This document shows, in pieces, positions 7,542 to 16,286 of a stretch of DNA of 64,000 bases. The stretch spans positions 1 through 64,000 of the forward strand of contig CAZJRB010000001.1 in NCBI GenBank assembly GCA_964547995.1, in the 5' to 3' direction. Below the pieces are notes generated by a model that saw only the letters and a program-made list of their open reading frames with translations, made no database searches and was not told where the DNA came from. The stretch is from CAZJRB01 sp964547995 (GTDB lineage Bacteria > Planctomycetota > Planctomycetia > Pirellulales > Thermoguttaceae). Positions within the stretch are counted from its first letter, which is position 1, and each line of letters begins with the position of its first letter. A program made the translations under genes and the position numbers.

Positions 7542-9452
7542 ATGCTTCACCAACTCCTTTCCATCCTGACTTTTTGCACTCTAGCCCTCGCGGCGTTCGG
7601 TCTGGGCCGGCCGATCGTGCGCGGGTTGGGCGCGGATCGGGAAGATCGACTCTCGATCGTCGTCTGGAGCATTGCCTTGGGGCTTGTTGCCGCAGGGTTA
7701 GTGCTCATGGTGTTGGGGCTTATCGGCGGGCTCTATGTGCCGGTGATTGGGGTGATGACGATCGCCGCCGCGGGTTGGGGCGCGGAAGAGCTGTTTCGCG
7801 GCTATCGGGCTGCTCGGGAAACACCGGGCGACGATGCACCGTGGCCGGAAGATCCCGAGGAACGCTCGGCTTCCCCGCCAACGTGGCTTTCTGTTGCGAT
7901 CCTTGCGGCCGCCGGACTGGCGTGTACCGGATCGCTGGTCGATGCCCTGGCGCCGCCGACGGCCGGCGACGCGCTCTGCTACCACCTGCAATTGCCGAAA
8001 ACCTTCCTTGCCGAGCACGGCTTCAAACACCTGCCCTACGAGCCAAACGCCACGTTTCCGCTCCTGACCGAGATGTGGTTCCTCTGGGCATTGGCCATCA
8101 GCGGCGGCGTTTCTGCTCAACTGGTTCACTGGGGGCTGGGCGTTTTGCTGGGGCTGGCCACGGTGGTGCTGGCCACTCCGGTTCTGGGTCGGCGTTGGGC
8201 GTGGATTGCCGGGGCCGTGGTCCTGCTCACGCCGGGGGTCAGCAACGAGATGACCGCCCCGTTGAACGACGTCGCCCTGGCCGCGTTCACCACGTTGACG
8301 CTCGCGGCATGGTATCTCGCAACGGTCGAGCAACGGGGTCGCCGTTGGTTTGTCGTTGCCGGGTTGACCGCCGGGGCCGCCTTGGGAATCAAGTATATCG
8401 CCGCCGTCTTTGCCGTGGCCGTCGCCGTGACCTGGCTCTGGGCGGTCGTCCGGCGTCCGCAGCAGCGGCGGTTCCTGTTGCAGGGCGCCGCGACGGTGGC
8501 CGTCATCGCGGCGAGCATCGGCGGCGCCTGGTATCTCCGGGCAGCCTGGTATCGCGGCAATCCGGTCTATCCGTTCCTCGGCGAAGTCTTCTCCGGTGCG
8601 AGCGATCCTGCGGCGGACGGGTGTGAAACGCTGCCCGAAAGAAAGTCGCCGCTCGGCCGCGGCCCGGTCGCCATGCTCGCCGCCCCCTGGCAGGTGACGA
8701 TGCACCCGGAGCGTTTCGGCGGGCGCGGACACCGTCTGGGCGTGCTGCTGTTGGCGGCCGTGCCGGGGTTGTTTTTCTGCCGGCGGCTGCGCGGCCTGGG
8801 AATGCTCGTCACGGTGGCATTTGTTTATTGTGCCGTCTGGTTCCTGTTGCGCCAGAACGTGCGGTTTCTGTTTCCGGCGCTGCCACCCCTGGCGGTGGCG
8901 GCCGTATGGGTCTGGATGGAGATGCGGCGGTTCCGTCCCGCGCCGCGGTGGATTGCGGGTGCGACATTCGCCGTGGCGCTGTTGGCCATGGCGGTCGTGC
9001 CGCTGCGCCGCGCGCGGAATCAATGCGCGGTTGCCCTTGGGCTGGAGAGCCGTGCCGACTATCTCGCCGAACACGAGCCAACCTGGAAGGCCGCCGCCGT
9101 GGCAAACGAGGCACTGCCACCGGACGCCCACATCCTCAGCCAGGAGTATCGCAGGTTCTACTTCAACTGCCGGACCACGCGCGAGAACGTCTATCGACGT
9201 CTCACACATTACGACCGGCACATCACCCGGCCCGGCGAGTTGGGCAAAAAACTCCGCAAGGCCGGATTCACGCACTTGCTCCTGGCCGAAACGGCGGACG
9301 GACGCGGAATCACCTACAACCCGACGCTCCGGCGACTGGCCGAAGCACAACTCGCAAGCGACGCAGCCGGTGAATTGACGGTCTTGACCGACTACCGGTT
9401 CCGCGATTCCGACGGCTCGCTACGGCGGTACCGGCTGGTGGCACTGCGGTAG
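7542..9452 (+). CDS. Polytopic GT-C type glycosyltransferase (GT39/ArnT-like)
   Basis: A 636-residue integral membrane protein with about ten or more predicted helices and a soluble C-terminal domain of ~150 residues. The acidic loop after the first helices (GDALCYHLQLPKTFL, about 140-155) is in the place of the catalytic Asp loop of polyprenyl-phosphate-sugar-dependent GT-C enzymes. HGFKHLPYEPNATFPLLTE follows, also typical of this group. It would transfer a sugar from a lipid carrier on the periplasmic side. The ATG at 7542 was chosen; an upstream in-frame ATG (7503) lies inside the preceding gene. The short spacer holds tandem GAACCC units. It is the last gene of the operon and is followed by palindrome D1. 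Confidence 0.75.
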   Translation: MLHQLLSILTFCTLALAAFGLGRPIVRGLGADREDRLSIVVWSIALGLVAAGLVLMVLGLIGGLYVPVIGVMTIAAAGWGAEELFRGYRAARETPGDDAPWPEDPEERSASPPTWLSVAILAAAGLACTGSLVDALAPPTAGDALCYHLQLPKTFLAEHGFKHLPYEPNATFPLLTEMWFLWALAISGGVSAQLVHWGLGVLLGLATVVLATPVLGRRWAWIAGAVVLLTPGVSNEMTAPLNDVALAAFTTLTLAAWYLATVEQRGRRWFVVAGLTAGAALGIKYIAAVFAVAVAVTWLWAVVRRPQQRRFLLQGAATVAVIAASIGGAWYLRAAWYRGNPVYPFLGEVFSGASDPAADGCETLPERKSPLGRGPVAMLAAPWQVTMHPERFGGRGHRLGVLLLAAVPGLFFCRRLRGLGMLVTVAFVYCAVWFLLRQNVRFLFPALPPLAVAAVWVWMEMRRFRPAPRWIAGATFAVALLAMAVVPLRRARNQCAVALGLESRADYLAEHEPTWKAAAVANEALPPDAHILSQEYRRFYFNCRTTRENVYRRLTHYDRHITRPGELGKKLRKAGFTHLLLAETADGRGITYNPTLRRLAEAQLASDAAGELTVLTDYRFRDSDGSLRRYRLVALR

Positions 9453-9470
9453 CGGGTAGGTAGTGAGGTT

Positions 9471-9550
9471 GTAGGGTGGGACAAGCGCAGCGCCGGCCCA
9501 CCAATCCCGTGCCTCAATGGTGGGCCGGCGCTGCGCTTGCCCCACCCTAC
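9471..9550. repeat. Palindromic element D1 (GTAGGGTGGG family)
   Basis: Arms at 9471-9503 and 9518-9550 are inverted copies with one mismatch in 33, separated by 14 bp. Each arm has a GTAG foot and can form a GGTGGG/CCCACC hairpin. It lies 18 bp after the stop codon of the glycosylation operon, so a transcription-ending or RNA-stabilising role is possible. Related copies are at 28525-28566 and 52795-52933. Confidence 0.9.
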
Positions 9551-9693
9551 CAGCTTTCCATCCCTTCCGCGGCGGGGCGCCCTTTACACCATCGCCCGCG
9601 TCGGCCAAAATAGCGTTTTGATCCCAACACGATTCCCCGCGGCCCCCGGTCACCGCCGGAGGTCGAATTTTTTTGCCTTTCGGAGAACCCGAC

Positions 9694-10170
9694 ATGTCCG
9701 ATCGCTTTCCGATGACCCGAGCCGGCTACAACAAAATCAAGGCCGAGGCCGACCGGCTCAACGACGTAGAGCTGCCGAAAATCCTCGAGCGGCTGGCCAA
9801 CGCCCGGGCGGAGGGCGATCTGACCGAAAATGCCGAATACACGGGCGCCCATGAGAGCCGCCAACAAATGGAGGCCAAGATCAACGAGCTGCGGGCCCAG
9901 CTCGCCGGGGCCGTCCTTATCGACACCTCGAAGGTTCCCAAGGACAAAGTCGGATTCGGCTGCACCGTCAGGGTCAAGGACCTCGACCTCGACGACGAAG
10001 AGGAGTTCACCCTGGTCGGAGCCGGCGAAGAGCACCCCGAGACGGGCAAGATCCCCTTCACCAGTCCCCTGGCCCAAGGACTCGCCGGCCGGAAAGTCGG
10101 CGACCGGGTAGAAATCGAAGTCCCCCGCGGCACCGAAAAATTCGAAGTCCTCGAAATCCGGTTCGATTGA
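9694..10170 (+). CDS. greA: Transcript cleavage factor GreA
   Basis: Rescues backtracked RNA polymerase by stimulating cleavage of the transcript 3' end. Its 158 residues are exactly the typical length. The N-terminal coiled coil (about 1-75) carries the acidic tip NARAEGDLTENAEY, whose Asp and Glu act at the polymerase active site. The C-terminal FKBP-like domain has FTSPLAQGLAGRKVGD, the usual signature. The start at MSDRF is supported by GGAG eight bases upstream, so a longer in-frame ATG (9673) was rejected. It stands alone, flanked by palindromic repeats on both sides. Confidence 0.97.
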   Translation: MSDRFPMTRAGYNKIKAEADRLNDVELPKILERLANARAEGDLTENAEYTGAHESRQQMEAKINELRAQLAGAVLIDTSKVPKDKVGFGCTVRVKDLDLDDEEEFTLVGAGEEHPETGKIPFTSPLAQGLAGRKVGDRVEIEVPRGTEKFEVLEIRFD

Positions 10171-10229
10171 TCGGGACGGGTCGCCCGAGGCCGTCCATTG
10201 CTGGTCGGTTTTGCATGAAAACGCGGGCT

Positions 10230-10254
10230 CGACGGCCTCGGAGGGCCGTCGTAC
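10230..10254. repeat. Solo B-family hairpin downstream of greA
   Basis: On the minus strand it reads GTACGACGGCCCTCCGAGG onward, matching the B arms inside the GT9 gene with a changed loop. It is a single REP-like unit with a GTAC foot. Confidence 0.82.
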
Positions 10255-10310
10255 AACAACTGCAAACGACTTTTCAGACAGAGCCTAATGCGTTTCTGTT
10301 GCGGAAAGTT

Positions 10311-10395
10311 GGGTGCCATGCCCACGCTTGCGTGGGCATGTCGTGAATCCCGCAAGAAACCGCTACATGCCCACGCGAGCGTGGGCATGGCACCC
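10311..10395. repeat. Palindromic element C1 (GGGTGCCATGCCCACG family)
   Basis: Arms at 10311-10341 and 10365-10395 are inverted copies with one mismatch in 31. Each arm contains a CATGCCCACG/CGTGGGCATG hairpin. A second copy of the family is at 53083-53162. Confidence 0.92.
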
Positions 10396-10433
10396 GAAAA
10401 TCCGGCTTTCCACAACAGGTACTCATGCCAATC

Positions 10434-10488
10434 GTGCAGCCCCGAAGGGGCGATCGTCAATAGCCAGGGGCGTCAGCCCCTGGAATGA
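10434..10488. repeat. Two GC hairpins (CCAGGGGCGTCAGCCCCTGG type)
   Basis: AGCCCCGAAGGGGC is followed by CCAGGGGCGTCAGCCCCTGG. A degenerate relative (CCAGGGCCGTAGCCCTT) is near 11938-11955. They form the 3' flank of the minus-strand gene ending at 10517. Confidence 0.6.
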
Positions 10489-10516
10489 GCTGGCCAACGA
10501 CCCCGCTTGCCTGCTC

Positions 10517-11803
10517 TCACGCCCCGCAGGCGGCGGCCTCTTCCTGCGCGATCTTGCACCAGCGGATCACGTTTTGGGGATTGTTGCCGATTGTATGGTT
10601 GTCTTTCATGATCACTTCCACCCGGCACTCCTTGGTGATCGCCAGCGCGCGGCGTAGGTCCGCCCGAATCCGGTCCTCGTCGATTTGCGGCAGGGCGACG
10701 TCGGCCGGCGTGGGTTTGTACGAGAAGATGTAGTCGGCGCCCAGAAACTCCGTCATCTTTTCCAGATCGGCCCACGGCGAGACGGAAACCCGGCGCAACC
10801 GCGGGAACCGCTTCACCACGTGCCAGCGGCTGTGCAGCGGCTCGCAGCAACCGTAGCAGTTGATCCCGAAACGCTCCATGATCGGGACCTGGTACGGGAA
10901 GACGAACTGCTCGAACATGTCGGGCGAGACCTGGACCGTCTCCTGGCTCTCGCAGAACCCCCACATGTCCTTGGTCCGCACGCGGCCGTCGAAATCCGGC
11001 TGGGGCAATTCCTCGGTAAAGCCGAACCCGCCCGAACCGACGTACGTGTTGTCGTTGTTAAGGCTCAGCAGGCCGTTTTCTTCAAGGAATTCGAGCTTGG
11101 CCAGGTGGCCGTCGCGGAGGATGACCATCAGGCGGTGCAGCTCGTCCGGGTGGTCGTACATGTCCATCATCACCTGCGTCAGCCCGCGGAGGTTCACCAG
11201 CGTCCAGGTCATGCCGAGGGTCCACCACCACATGGTCTTCAAGCGGACGTCGAGGATATCGGCGAAGGTCCTTTCGGCCAACGCGAGCAGATCGGCGGTG
11301 GCTTCGTCATCGACGGTGATTTGCGGGAAATGGAGCCGCTCGAGGTCGTCGTAGTTTTTCAGCGGCGGGTCCCAGCGGTAGGAGCCGTGTGCGGCCACCT
11401 TGACGATGGTCTCGTGCATACCCCAGTCGCCCTCTTCGTAGACGTGGGGTACGTTGAACACCGCGTCGACGGCGCGGTCGTCGCCCATCTCCTCGGCCCA
11501 GAAGATCTCCTTGCGGAGCGTCATTTCCCAGCCCTGTGCCAGCTCGCCTTCGCACTCGATCTGGTCTTCGGTGACGATTTCGTTCCATCCGTTTTCGGGA
11601 TCGCAGAAGACGACCGGCCGGGTTGCTTCCAAGGCGTTGTGGCGGCGCCAGAGTTTCCGGTTTTCCTCTTCGACCGGCCGGGCGGCCAGCCGGGCCGTTT
11701 CGTCGGCCAGATGCCGCAGGATCTCTCGGTCCTTCTCGCCGATGAAAATCTGCTCGCGCGGGATCGACTGGGTAAACAGCGAAGCAACGGTCTGATCGGC
11801 CAT
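10517..11803 (-). CDS. Uroporphyrinogen decarboxylase-fold protein (methyltransferase-like)
   Basis: A 428-residue protein resembling the URO-D/MtaA/CmuA-related proteins common in planctomycetes, which are generally not haem enzymes. Visible features are the SRWHVVKRFPRLRRVSVSPW stretch, the Cys-rich YGCCEPLHS at about residue 317 (a possible zinc or cobalamin-methyl-transfer site, by analogy) and the C-terminal ADYIFSYKPTPADV. AAGGAAA seven bases before the ATG at 11803 fixes the start. It lies 162 bp downstream of the ThDP enzyme on the same strand. A TAGAAT hexamer (minus strand, 11904-11909) lies in that gap. Substrate unknown. Confidence 0.7.
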   Translation of the reverse strand: MADQTVASLFTQSIPREQIFIGEKDREILRHLADETARLAARPVEEENRKLWRRHNALEATRPVVFCDPENGWNEIVTEDQIECEGELAQGWEMTLRKEIFWAEEMGDDRAVDAVFNVPHVYEEGDWGMHETIVKVAAHGSYRWDPPLKNYDDLERLHFPQITVDDEATADLLALAERTFADILDVRLKTMWWWTLGMTWTLVNLRGLTQVMMDMYDHPDELHRLMVILRDGHLAKLEFLEENGLLSLNNDNTYVGSGGFGFTEELPQPDFDGRVRTKDMWGFCESQETVQVSPDMFEQFVFPYQVPIMERFGINCYGCCEPLHSRWHVVKRFPRLRRVSVSPWADLEKMTEFLGADYIFSYKPTPADVALPQIDEDRIRADLRRALAITKECRVEVIMKDNHTIGNNPQNVIRWCKIAQEEAAACGA

Positions 11804-11965
11804 CGATTGGTTTCCTTGATCAGCTACGGTTTCATCATCATGCAGCGGGAAGGTTGTATTTCCGGATGGCACGTGCGGTATCCTCCCCAGGTCGCCGCCG
11901 CCGATTCTACCATGCCGCCGGTCTCCGTGTCCATAAGCCAGGGCCGTAGCCCTTCCCTCTATTTC

Positions 11966-13642
11966 CTATTCCGGCTGCCGTACGGCTACTTCAATTAGTT
12001 GTGGCTTGTCGCCGGCGAGCGACTCGCGGACCGCGTCGCTGAGTTCGTCGGGTTCGGTGACGTGCCGTGCGGCGACGCCCATTGATTGGGCCATGGCGAC
12101 GAAATCGAGCGGCGGGTTGTCGATATCAAGTCCCAGGAATTGCCCTGCCCCGGCGCCCGGCAGTTTTAATGTGCCCGCACAGTCTTTGAGGATTTTGTAC
12201 TCCCGATTGTTGCAGATGACGAACGTGACGGGGATGTTGTCATGGGCGGCGGTCCAGAGGCCCTGGATGCCGTACATGGCCGAGCCGTCGCCGATGATCG
12301 CCAGGACGGGCCGATCGGGCCACGCCAGCTTCACGCCGATGGCGCAATTCAGCCCCCAGCCCAGGGCCCAGCCGCGCTGGGCGAAATAGCCGCTGGTATT
12401 CTTCAATGCCCCGGTCCGTTCGAGATACGCGCCGGTCGTGGTAGGTGCTTCCTCGATCACCGCGACATCGTCGGGCAGGACCCTTGCGAGGCTTTCCATC
12501 AGCGTGGGCGGCGCTAGTGGCCGCCGCTGGCGGAGTTTTTCGGCTTCGCGCCGGGCCGCCTCGCGCACCAGGGCCCGCCGCTCGCCGTGCGCGGCCGCCC
12601 GGGCCCGGGCCGCCTCGATTTGGCCCGGTGTCATCACTTGATCGAGGCACGCCGCCAGTTCCGCAAGTGCCGGCCGGGGGTGTCCTGTTACGCCGACCTC
12701 GAGCGGGTAGTTCTTGTTCAGCTCCCAAGGATCGTCGTCGATCTGCACGAGCCGGACGTGCTCGGGAATCGCGCGGGCCGGCTCGTGGTGAATGTACAAC
12801 TGCATGATCTTCATGCCGGCGATGAGGATCACGTCGAACTCGGCGAGCCGCTCGCGGACGGCCGACGACCATGGCGGAAGAATGTCGCAGGCCAGCGGGT
12901 GGTCCGAGGGGAAGCTACAGCGGCCGTGGGTGGTGAACGCCTCGTGGATCACCGGCGCGGCGAGCCGCTCGGCCACGGCGACCAGTTCGTCGACGGCGCC
13001 GGCCTCGGTAATGCGGTTGCCGACGAGCACCGCGGGCCGCTCGGCCCCGGCCAGCACGGCGGCCGCCCGGCGCATGGCCGCCAGCGGCGGTCGGATTTCG
13101 CAGTCCGGCAGCGGCGGCGCCGTGAGGTCCAACTCGGCCTCCTCCATCTGCACATCGAGCGGAAGCGAGAGGAAGACGGGCCCGGTCGGCGGCGCCATGG
13201 CCGTCTGCACCGCGCGGCGGACGGCCGACGGCATATCTTCCACCCGCTGCACTTCGGCCGACCACTTGGTCCACGGCCGGGTGACGGCGACCATGTCGCC
13301 CCAGAGGATCGGCTCCTCGAAGGCCAGCCGTCGGTCCTGCTGTCCGGCGGTCAGGATCAGCGGCGTTGCGGATCGATAGGCGTTGTAGAGCATTCCCATC
13401 GCGTTACCCAGCCCGCAGCAGATATGGACGTTTGCCACGCCGGGCGACCAGGAGGCCTGGGCGAACCCGTCGGCCATCGCCACCACCGGCACTTCCTGCA
13501 AGCCGAAGATGTACTTGATCCGCGGCTCGCCGGTCAGCGCGTCGTTCAGCGGCAGCTCCGTCGTGCCGGGGTTGCCGAAGACATACCGCACGCCGTAGGC
13601 GGCGAGTATCTCGAGCATGGCGCAAATTCCGGTCGTGGCCAT
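11966..13642 (-). CDS. Thiamine-diphosphate enzyme, benzoylformate decarboxylase-like
   Basis: A 558-residue enzyme of the acetolactate synthase / 2-oxo-acid decarboxylase family. The N-terminal Pyr domain has GNPGTTELPLND, close to the GNPGSTELP of benzoylformate decarboxylase, and the Glu of GLQEVPVVAMADG that activates ThDP. The central domain has an RLVQIDDDPWE segment. The C-terminal PP domain carries the metal/ThDP motif GDGSAMYGIQGLWTA...NN. It would decarboxylate or carboligate a 2-oxo acid; the substrate is not predictable. The ATG at 13642 was chosen because family similarity begins right after it; a further ATG at 13684 lacks similarity. Confidence 0.82.
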   Translation of the reverse strand: MATTGICAMLEILAAYGVRYVFGNPGTTELPLNDALTGEPRIKYIFGLQEVPVVAMADGFAQASWSPGVANVHICCGLGNAMGMLYNAYRSATPLILTAGQQDRRLAFEEPILWGDMVAVTRPWTKWSAEVQRVEDMPSAVRRAVQTAMAPPTGPVFLSLPLDVQMEEAELDLTAPPLPDCEIRPPLAAMRRAAAVLAGAERPAVLVGNRITEAGAVDELVAVAERLAAPVIHEAFTTHGRCSFPSDHPLACDILPPWSSAVRERLAEFDVILIAGMKIMQLYIHHEPARAIPEHVRLVQIDDDPWELNKNYPLEVGVTGHPRPALAELAACLDQVMTPGQIEAARARAAAHGERRALVREAARREAEKLRQRRPLAPPTLMESLARVLPDDVAVIEEAPTTTGAYLERTGALKNTSGYFAQRGWALGWGLNCAIGVKLAWPDRPVLAIIGDGSAMYGIQGLWTAAHDNIPVTFVICNNREYKILKDCAGTLKLPGAGAGQFLGLDIDNPPLDFVAMAQSMGVAARHVTEPDELSDAVRESLAGDKPQLIEVAVRQPE

Positions 13643-14001
13643 GGCGGCGGCTCGGTTACAGGGAAACCGACAACGAAAAGGCAATAGTACGAACCTACCC
13701 GAGCCGCTGCCAATTCACAAGATCCCGCAAAGCAAGCAGTGCTGGCAGCTTGGCAGCTTGGCAGACACCCCCGAAAACCCCGCAGAACCACTCATTCACC
13801 ACTCCTTTTTCTCGGATTCATCTTGACCCGACAGGATGCCGATGATACTGTCGGCACCCCTTTCCCATACCGGGGACGTACGTGTAGACGCGCTTTTCCA
13901 ATAACCCCCCAAGTCCCCGGGATTAACACTATTCTTGGTGTAAGCTTACCACCCGTTAGGCTGGGCAATACCCATCCCTTCTCATCCTTCCAAGGCAACG
14001 C
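13643..14001. other. Divergent intergenic region
   Basis: 359 bp between the ThDP gene (minus) and the gene at 14002 (plus). A short tandem of GGCAGCTT is seen near 13744-13766. A TTGACC (about 13823) followed by GATACT at a 15-bp spacing is only a weak promoter candidate for the plus strand. No gene or strong hairpin is seen. Confidence 0.5.
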
Positions 14002-15519
14002 GTGATTAGGTTCACTGCAACTTCGGCGCGGTCAAAGTCCGGTACGAAGGCCCGGGTGCGCGCAACGGCCCGGAAGGCACCGTCGGACTCGGACGAGTGG
14101 ATCGATCTCGATCCCCAAGTCATCGACCTTGCTTCGGAGACTGCCGCGAGGACATCTATCACTCGTCTTGCATCAAATCGCCGTGTGACGGACCAGAATC
14201 GACAAGAGCGCACGCTTACCATCGTCTCAACGATCGGGGTCGGTTTCCTCTTGCTGATGACCTTCGGCGTCTTGGCATATACATGGGATGGGAAAGCGAG
14301 GGAAGAGGTCCCGCTGGCGATCCGCTCCCCGGAAAATCCGCGCCGACCAAGCCAAAGCAGGATCGGTGACCGCCGCATCGAGCGAACGGCGTCCGTAGAT
14401 CGGGAATCTCCGCCCAAACTTGACGAAACCGAAACCGCCGTTGCCAAAGCGGCTCGTCCGGTGTGGGTGAAGGCCTCAACGTCAGCGATTGAAACACTGC
14501 TGGATGAAGCACCTGAATTGCCGCTTGGGCCGCAGAAACTTGCCATCCCTTCCGCCGACGTGCAGGGGGAAATAGCCGGACAACTCGACGACATCTACGA
14601 GCTTCCGAAGGCGAAAGAACCCCCGCAGAAACTCCGGCTGGCCAAGGAGCTGTTCAAGCTGACAAAGCAGTGGCAGGGCGACCAGGCGGAAAAATTCGTC
14701 CTGTTGCGAACGGCAGCGGAACTCGCCGGGGACGGCGGAAACGCGGACTTGATGATCGAAATCGTCGATGCCGTCGATACCGAGTTCGAAATCGACGCGA
14801 TGACGGTCAAAGCAAGGATGCTAAAAAACTTCGCCCGGGAAGCTACCGGTTCCGGTGAGATCGAATCGCTGGTCACCGTTGTCCAATCCTACATCGACGA
14901 GGCGCTGGCCCGACGGCGATACGACCTCGCGTGGACGGTGATTGCCACAACGTACGAGGCCTGTCAACGATCGCCGGGCAGGGCATTCCGCAAAGACATG
15001 TTTGACCGCCGCCGGGAGGTCCGGGAACTCCTCGACCGCCGGCAGAAGCTCCAAGAAGCCGCGGACGTGCTGGAATCCGATCCGGCCAACCCGGAGGCGA
15101 ACCTCGCACTCGGCCGCCTGTACTGCTTCGATCGGGACGATTGGCGGCGCGGCCTGCCGCATCTGGTAAAGGGCCGCGATCCCGTGTTGGCATACCTTGC
15201 CAGGCAGGATCTCGATTCGCCCTACGACGCGGCCGACCAGGTCCGGCTGGCCGACGCCTGGTGGCAAGCCGCCGAGAATTACCAGGGTGCGGACAGGGTC
15301 GCCATGCTCGTTCGAGCCGGCGACTGGTACCGGATTGCCCGGCAGATGATCCGGCCCGGCCTGGTCCAGGTGAAACTCGACCGGCGCCTTGCGGAGATCG
15401 CGCGGATCAACGCAGATTCCGCCCCGCAAGCGGGTGCGTCCCAGCCGGCTCCGCCTCTCAACGACCTCCTAGTACACCCCGGGGGCCTCCAGAAATCCGA
15501 CGATCGCACTCATGATTGA
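14002..15519 (+). CDS. Single-pass membrane protein with helical cytoplasmic/periplasmic domain, unknown function
   Basis: A 505-residue protein with a GTG start (AAGG seven bases upstream). The basic, Ser/Thr-rich N-terminus (1-70) is followed by one membrane helix (about 71-94, TIVSTIGVGFLLLMTFGVLA) and a long soluble region rich in helices. SDPANPEANLALGRLY near residue 354 looks like a TPR repeat. No enzyme motif is seen. The last 51 bp overlap the 3' end of the convergent gene at 15469. Codon use fits the neighbours. It may belong with the adjacent membrane-protein genes, but only proximity suggests this. Confidence 0.7.
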   Translation: MIRFTATSARSKSGTKARVRATARKAPSDSDEWIDLDPQVIDLASETAARTSITRLASNRRVTDQNRQERTLTIVSTIGVGFLLLMTFGVLAYTWDGKAREEVPLAIRSPENPRRPSQSRIGDRRIERTASVDRESPPKLDETETAVAKAARPVWVKASTSAIETLLDEAPELPLGPQKLAIPSADVQGEIAGQLDDIYELPKAKEPPQKLRLAKELFKLTKQWQGDQAEKFVLLRTAAELAGDGGNADLMIEIVDAVDTEFEIDAMTVKARMLKNFAREATGSGEIESLVTVVQSYIDEALARRRYDLAWTVIATTYEACQRSPGRAFRKDMFDRRREVRELLDRRQKLQEAADVLESDPANPEANLALGRLYCFDRDDWRRGLPHLVKGRDPVLAYLARQDLDSPYDAADQVRLADAWWQAAENYQGADRVAMLVRAGDWYRIARQMIRPGLVQVKLDRRLAEIARINADSAPQAGASQPAPPLNDLLVHPGGLQKSDDRTHD

Positions 15520-16251
15520 ATGGAACGACGGGCCGATCAGGAAGACGAAACTGAGGACCAGCGTTAGGAAATACATCAAGCGCCCGGTTGCCGTGTCGAA
15601 CAGGATCAGGTAGAGCAGCCCCCCGACCAGGCACATGGCCCCGGCCATGGCGAGCCAGTTCATCACGCTGGTCACGGCGAAATAGTGGTGCTTCCGGGCG
15701 CGGAATTCGGCGTCGATCTCCGAGAGCTGCTTCGTGTACTCGGGCGAACGGGGCGGCTGCGGCTTGACCGGCATCTGCGGCGGGGCCGGCTCCTTGGGAA
15801 GCTTCGGCATCGACGGTTCGTCGGGCAGCCTGGGCGGGCTGTACTTGTCCCAAATCGCCGTGACGTACGCGTCGTAGTCGTTCAGGTACATTTCCAGCAT
15901 CTTCCGGTAGTGCTTCTCCTGCAACTCGTAATTCTTCTGCGCGACTTCGTAGCGGGTCTGGTTCTTCGCAAGCGTCAATGCATGGTTTTTCAAGGCGATT
16001 TTGTATTGCTCCTGGTCCCGCTTGAACTTCGCCGCTTGATTCTCCTGTTGCGCCTTGAAGCGTTCCAACTCGTAGGGGCAGTTCTCCTCAAGCTGCTTCA
16101 ACTGGTACTTCGCCCGGGCCTCGTCGGCGGAAAAACGGATCGAGTTGAGCTTCAGCACCTCGGTGCGCAGAAAATACGTGCTGCAAAGCAGCACGAAAAA
16201 GCCGAGGATGGCGATCAGCTTGGCGGTCGTGAGGCATTTCGGAGAGTCCAT
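15469..16251 (-). CDS. Coiled-coil membrane protein, unknown function
   Basis: A 260-residue protein with an N-terminal membrane helix (about 8-28), a long charged coiled coil rich in Gln/Lys/Tyr (about 42-145), a Pro-rich spacer (PPRLPDEPSMPKLPKEP, about 147-180) and two closely spaced C-terminal helices. AAAGGA seven bases before the ATG at 16251 fixes the start; the longer open frame to 16404 is not coding. It is third in a minus-strand run after the 2396-residue protein and the 106-residue protein (gaps of 45 and 35 bp), so an operon is likely. The topology suggests a scaffold that spans a distance from the membrane. Confidence 0.72.
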   Translation of the reverse strand: MDSPKCLTTAKLIAILGFFVLLCSTYFLRTEVLKLNSIRFSADEARAKYQLKQLEENCPYELERFKAQQENQAAKFKRDQEQYKIALKNHALTLAKNQTRYEVAQKNYELQEKHYRKMLEMYLNDYDAYVTAIWDKYSPPRLPDEPSMPKLPKEPAPPQMPVKPQPPRSPEYTKQLSEIDAEFRARKHHYFAVTSVMNWLAMAGAMCLVGGLLYLILFDTATGRLMYFLTLVLSFVFLIGPSFHSIMSAIVGFLEAPGVY

Positions 16252-16286
16252 AGCGGCGTCCTTTCTGGTTGAGGTTGTGACACCCC

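Larger units (their letters stand above)
10171..10516. other. Intergenic region made largely of palindromic repeats
   Basis: No gene is seen. The region holds a B-family hairpin (10230-10254), the C1 pair (10311-10395) and two small GC hairpins (about 10434-10488). It separates greA (plus) from the 3' end of the uroporphyrinogen-decarboxylase-like gene (minus), so it is a convergent-gene spacer. Confidence 0.8.

Noticed and set aside
7698..9350. Open frame of 550 codons antisense to the GT-C gene
   Set aside because: His/Gln/Arg-rich shadow translation with no start signal or family resemblance.
9471..9550. Calling D1 an intrinsic terminator
   Set aside because: The palindrome is long, but no T-run follows it on either strand, and the same family recurs elsewhere as a repeat.
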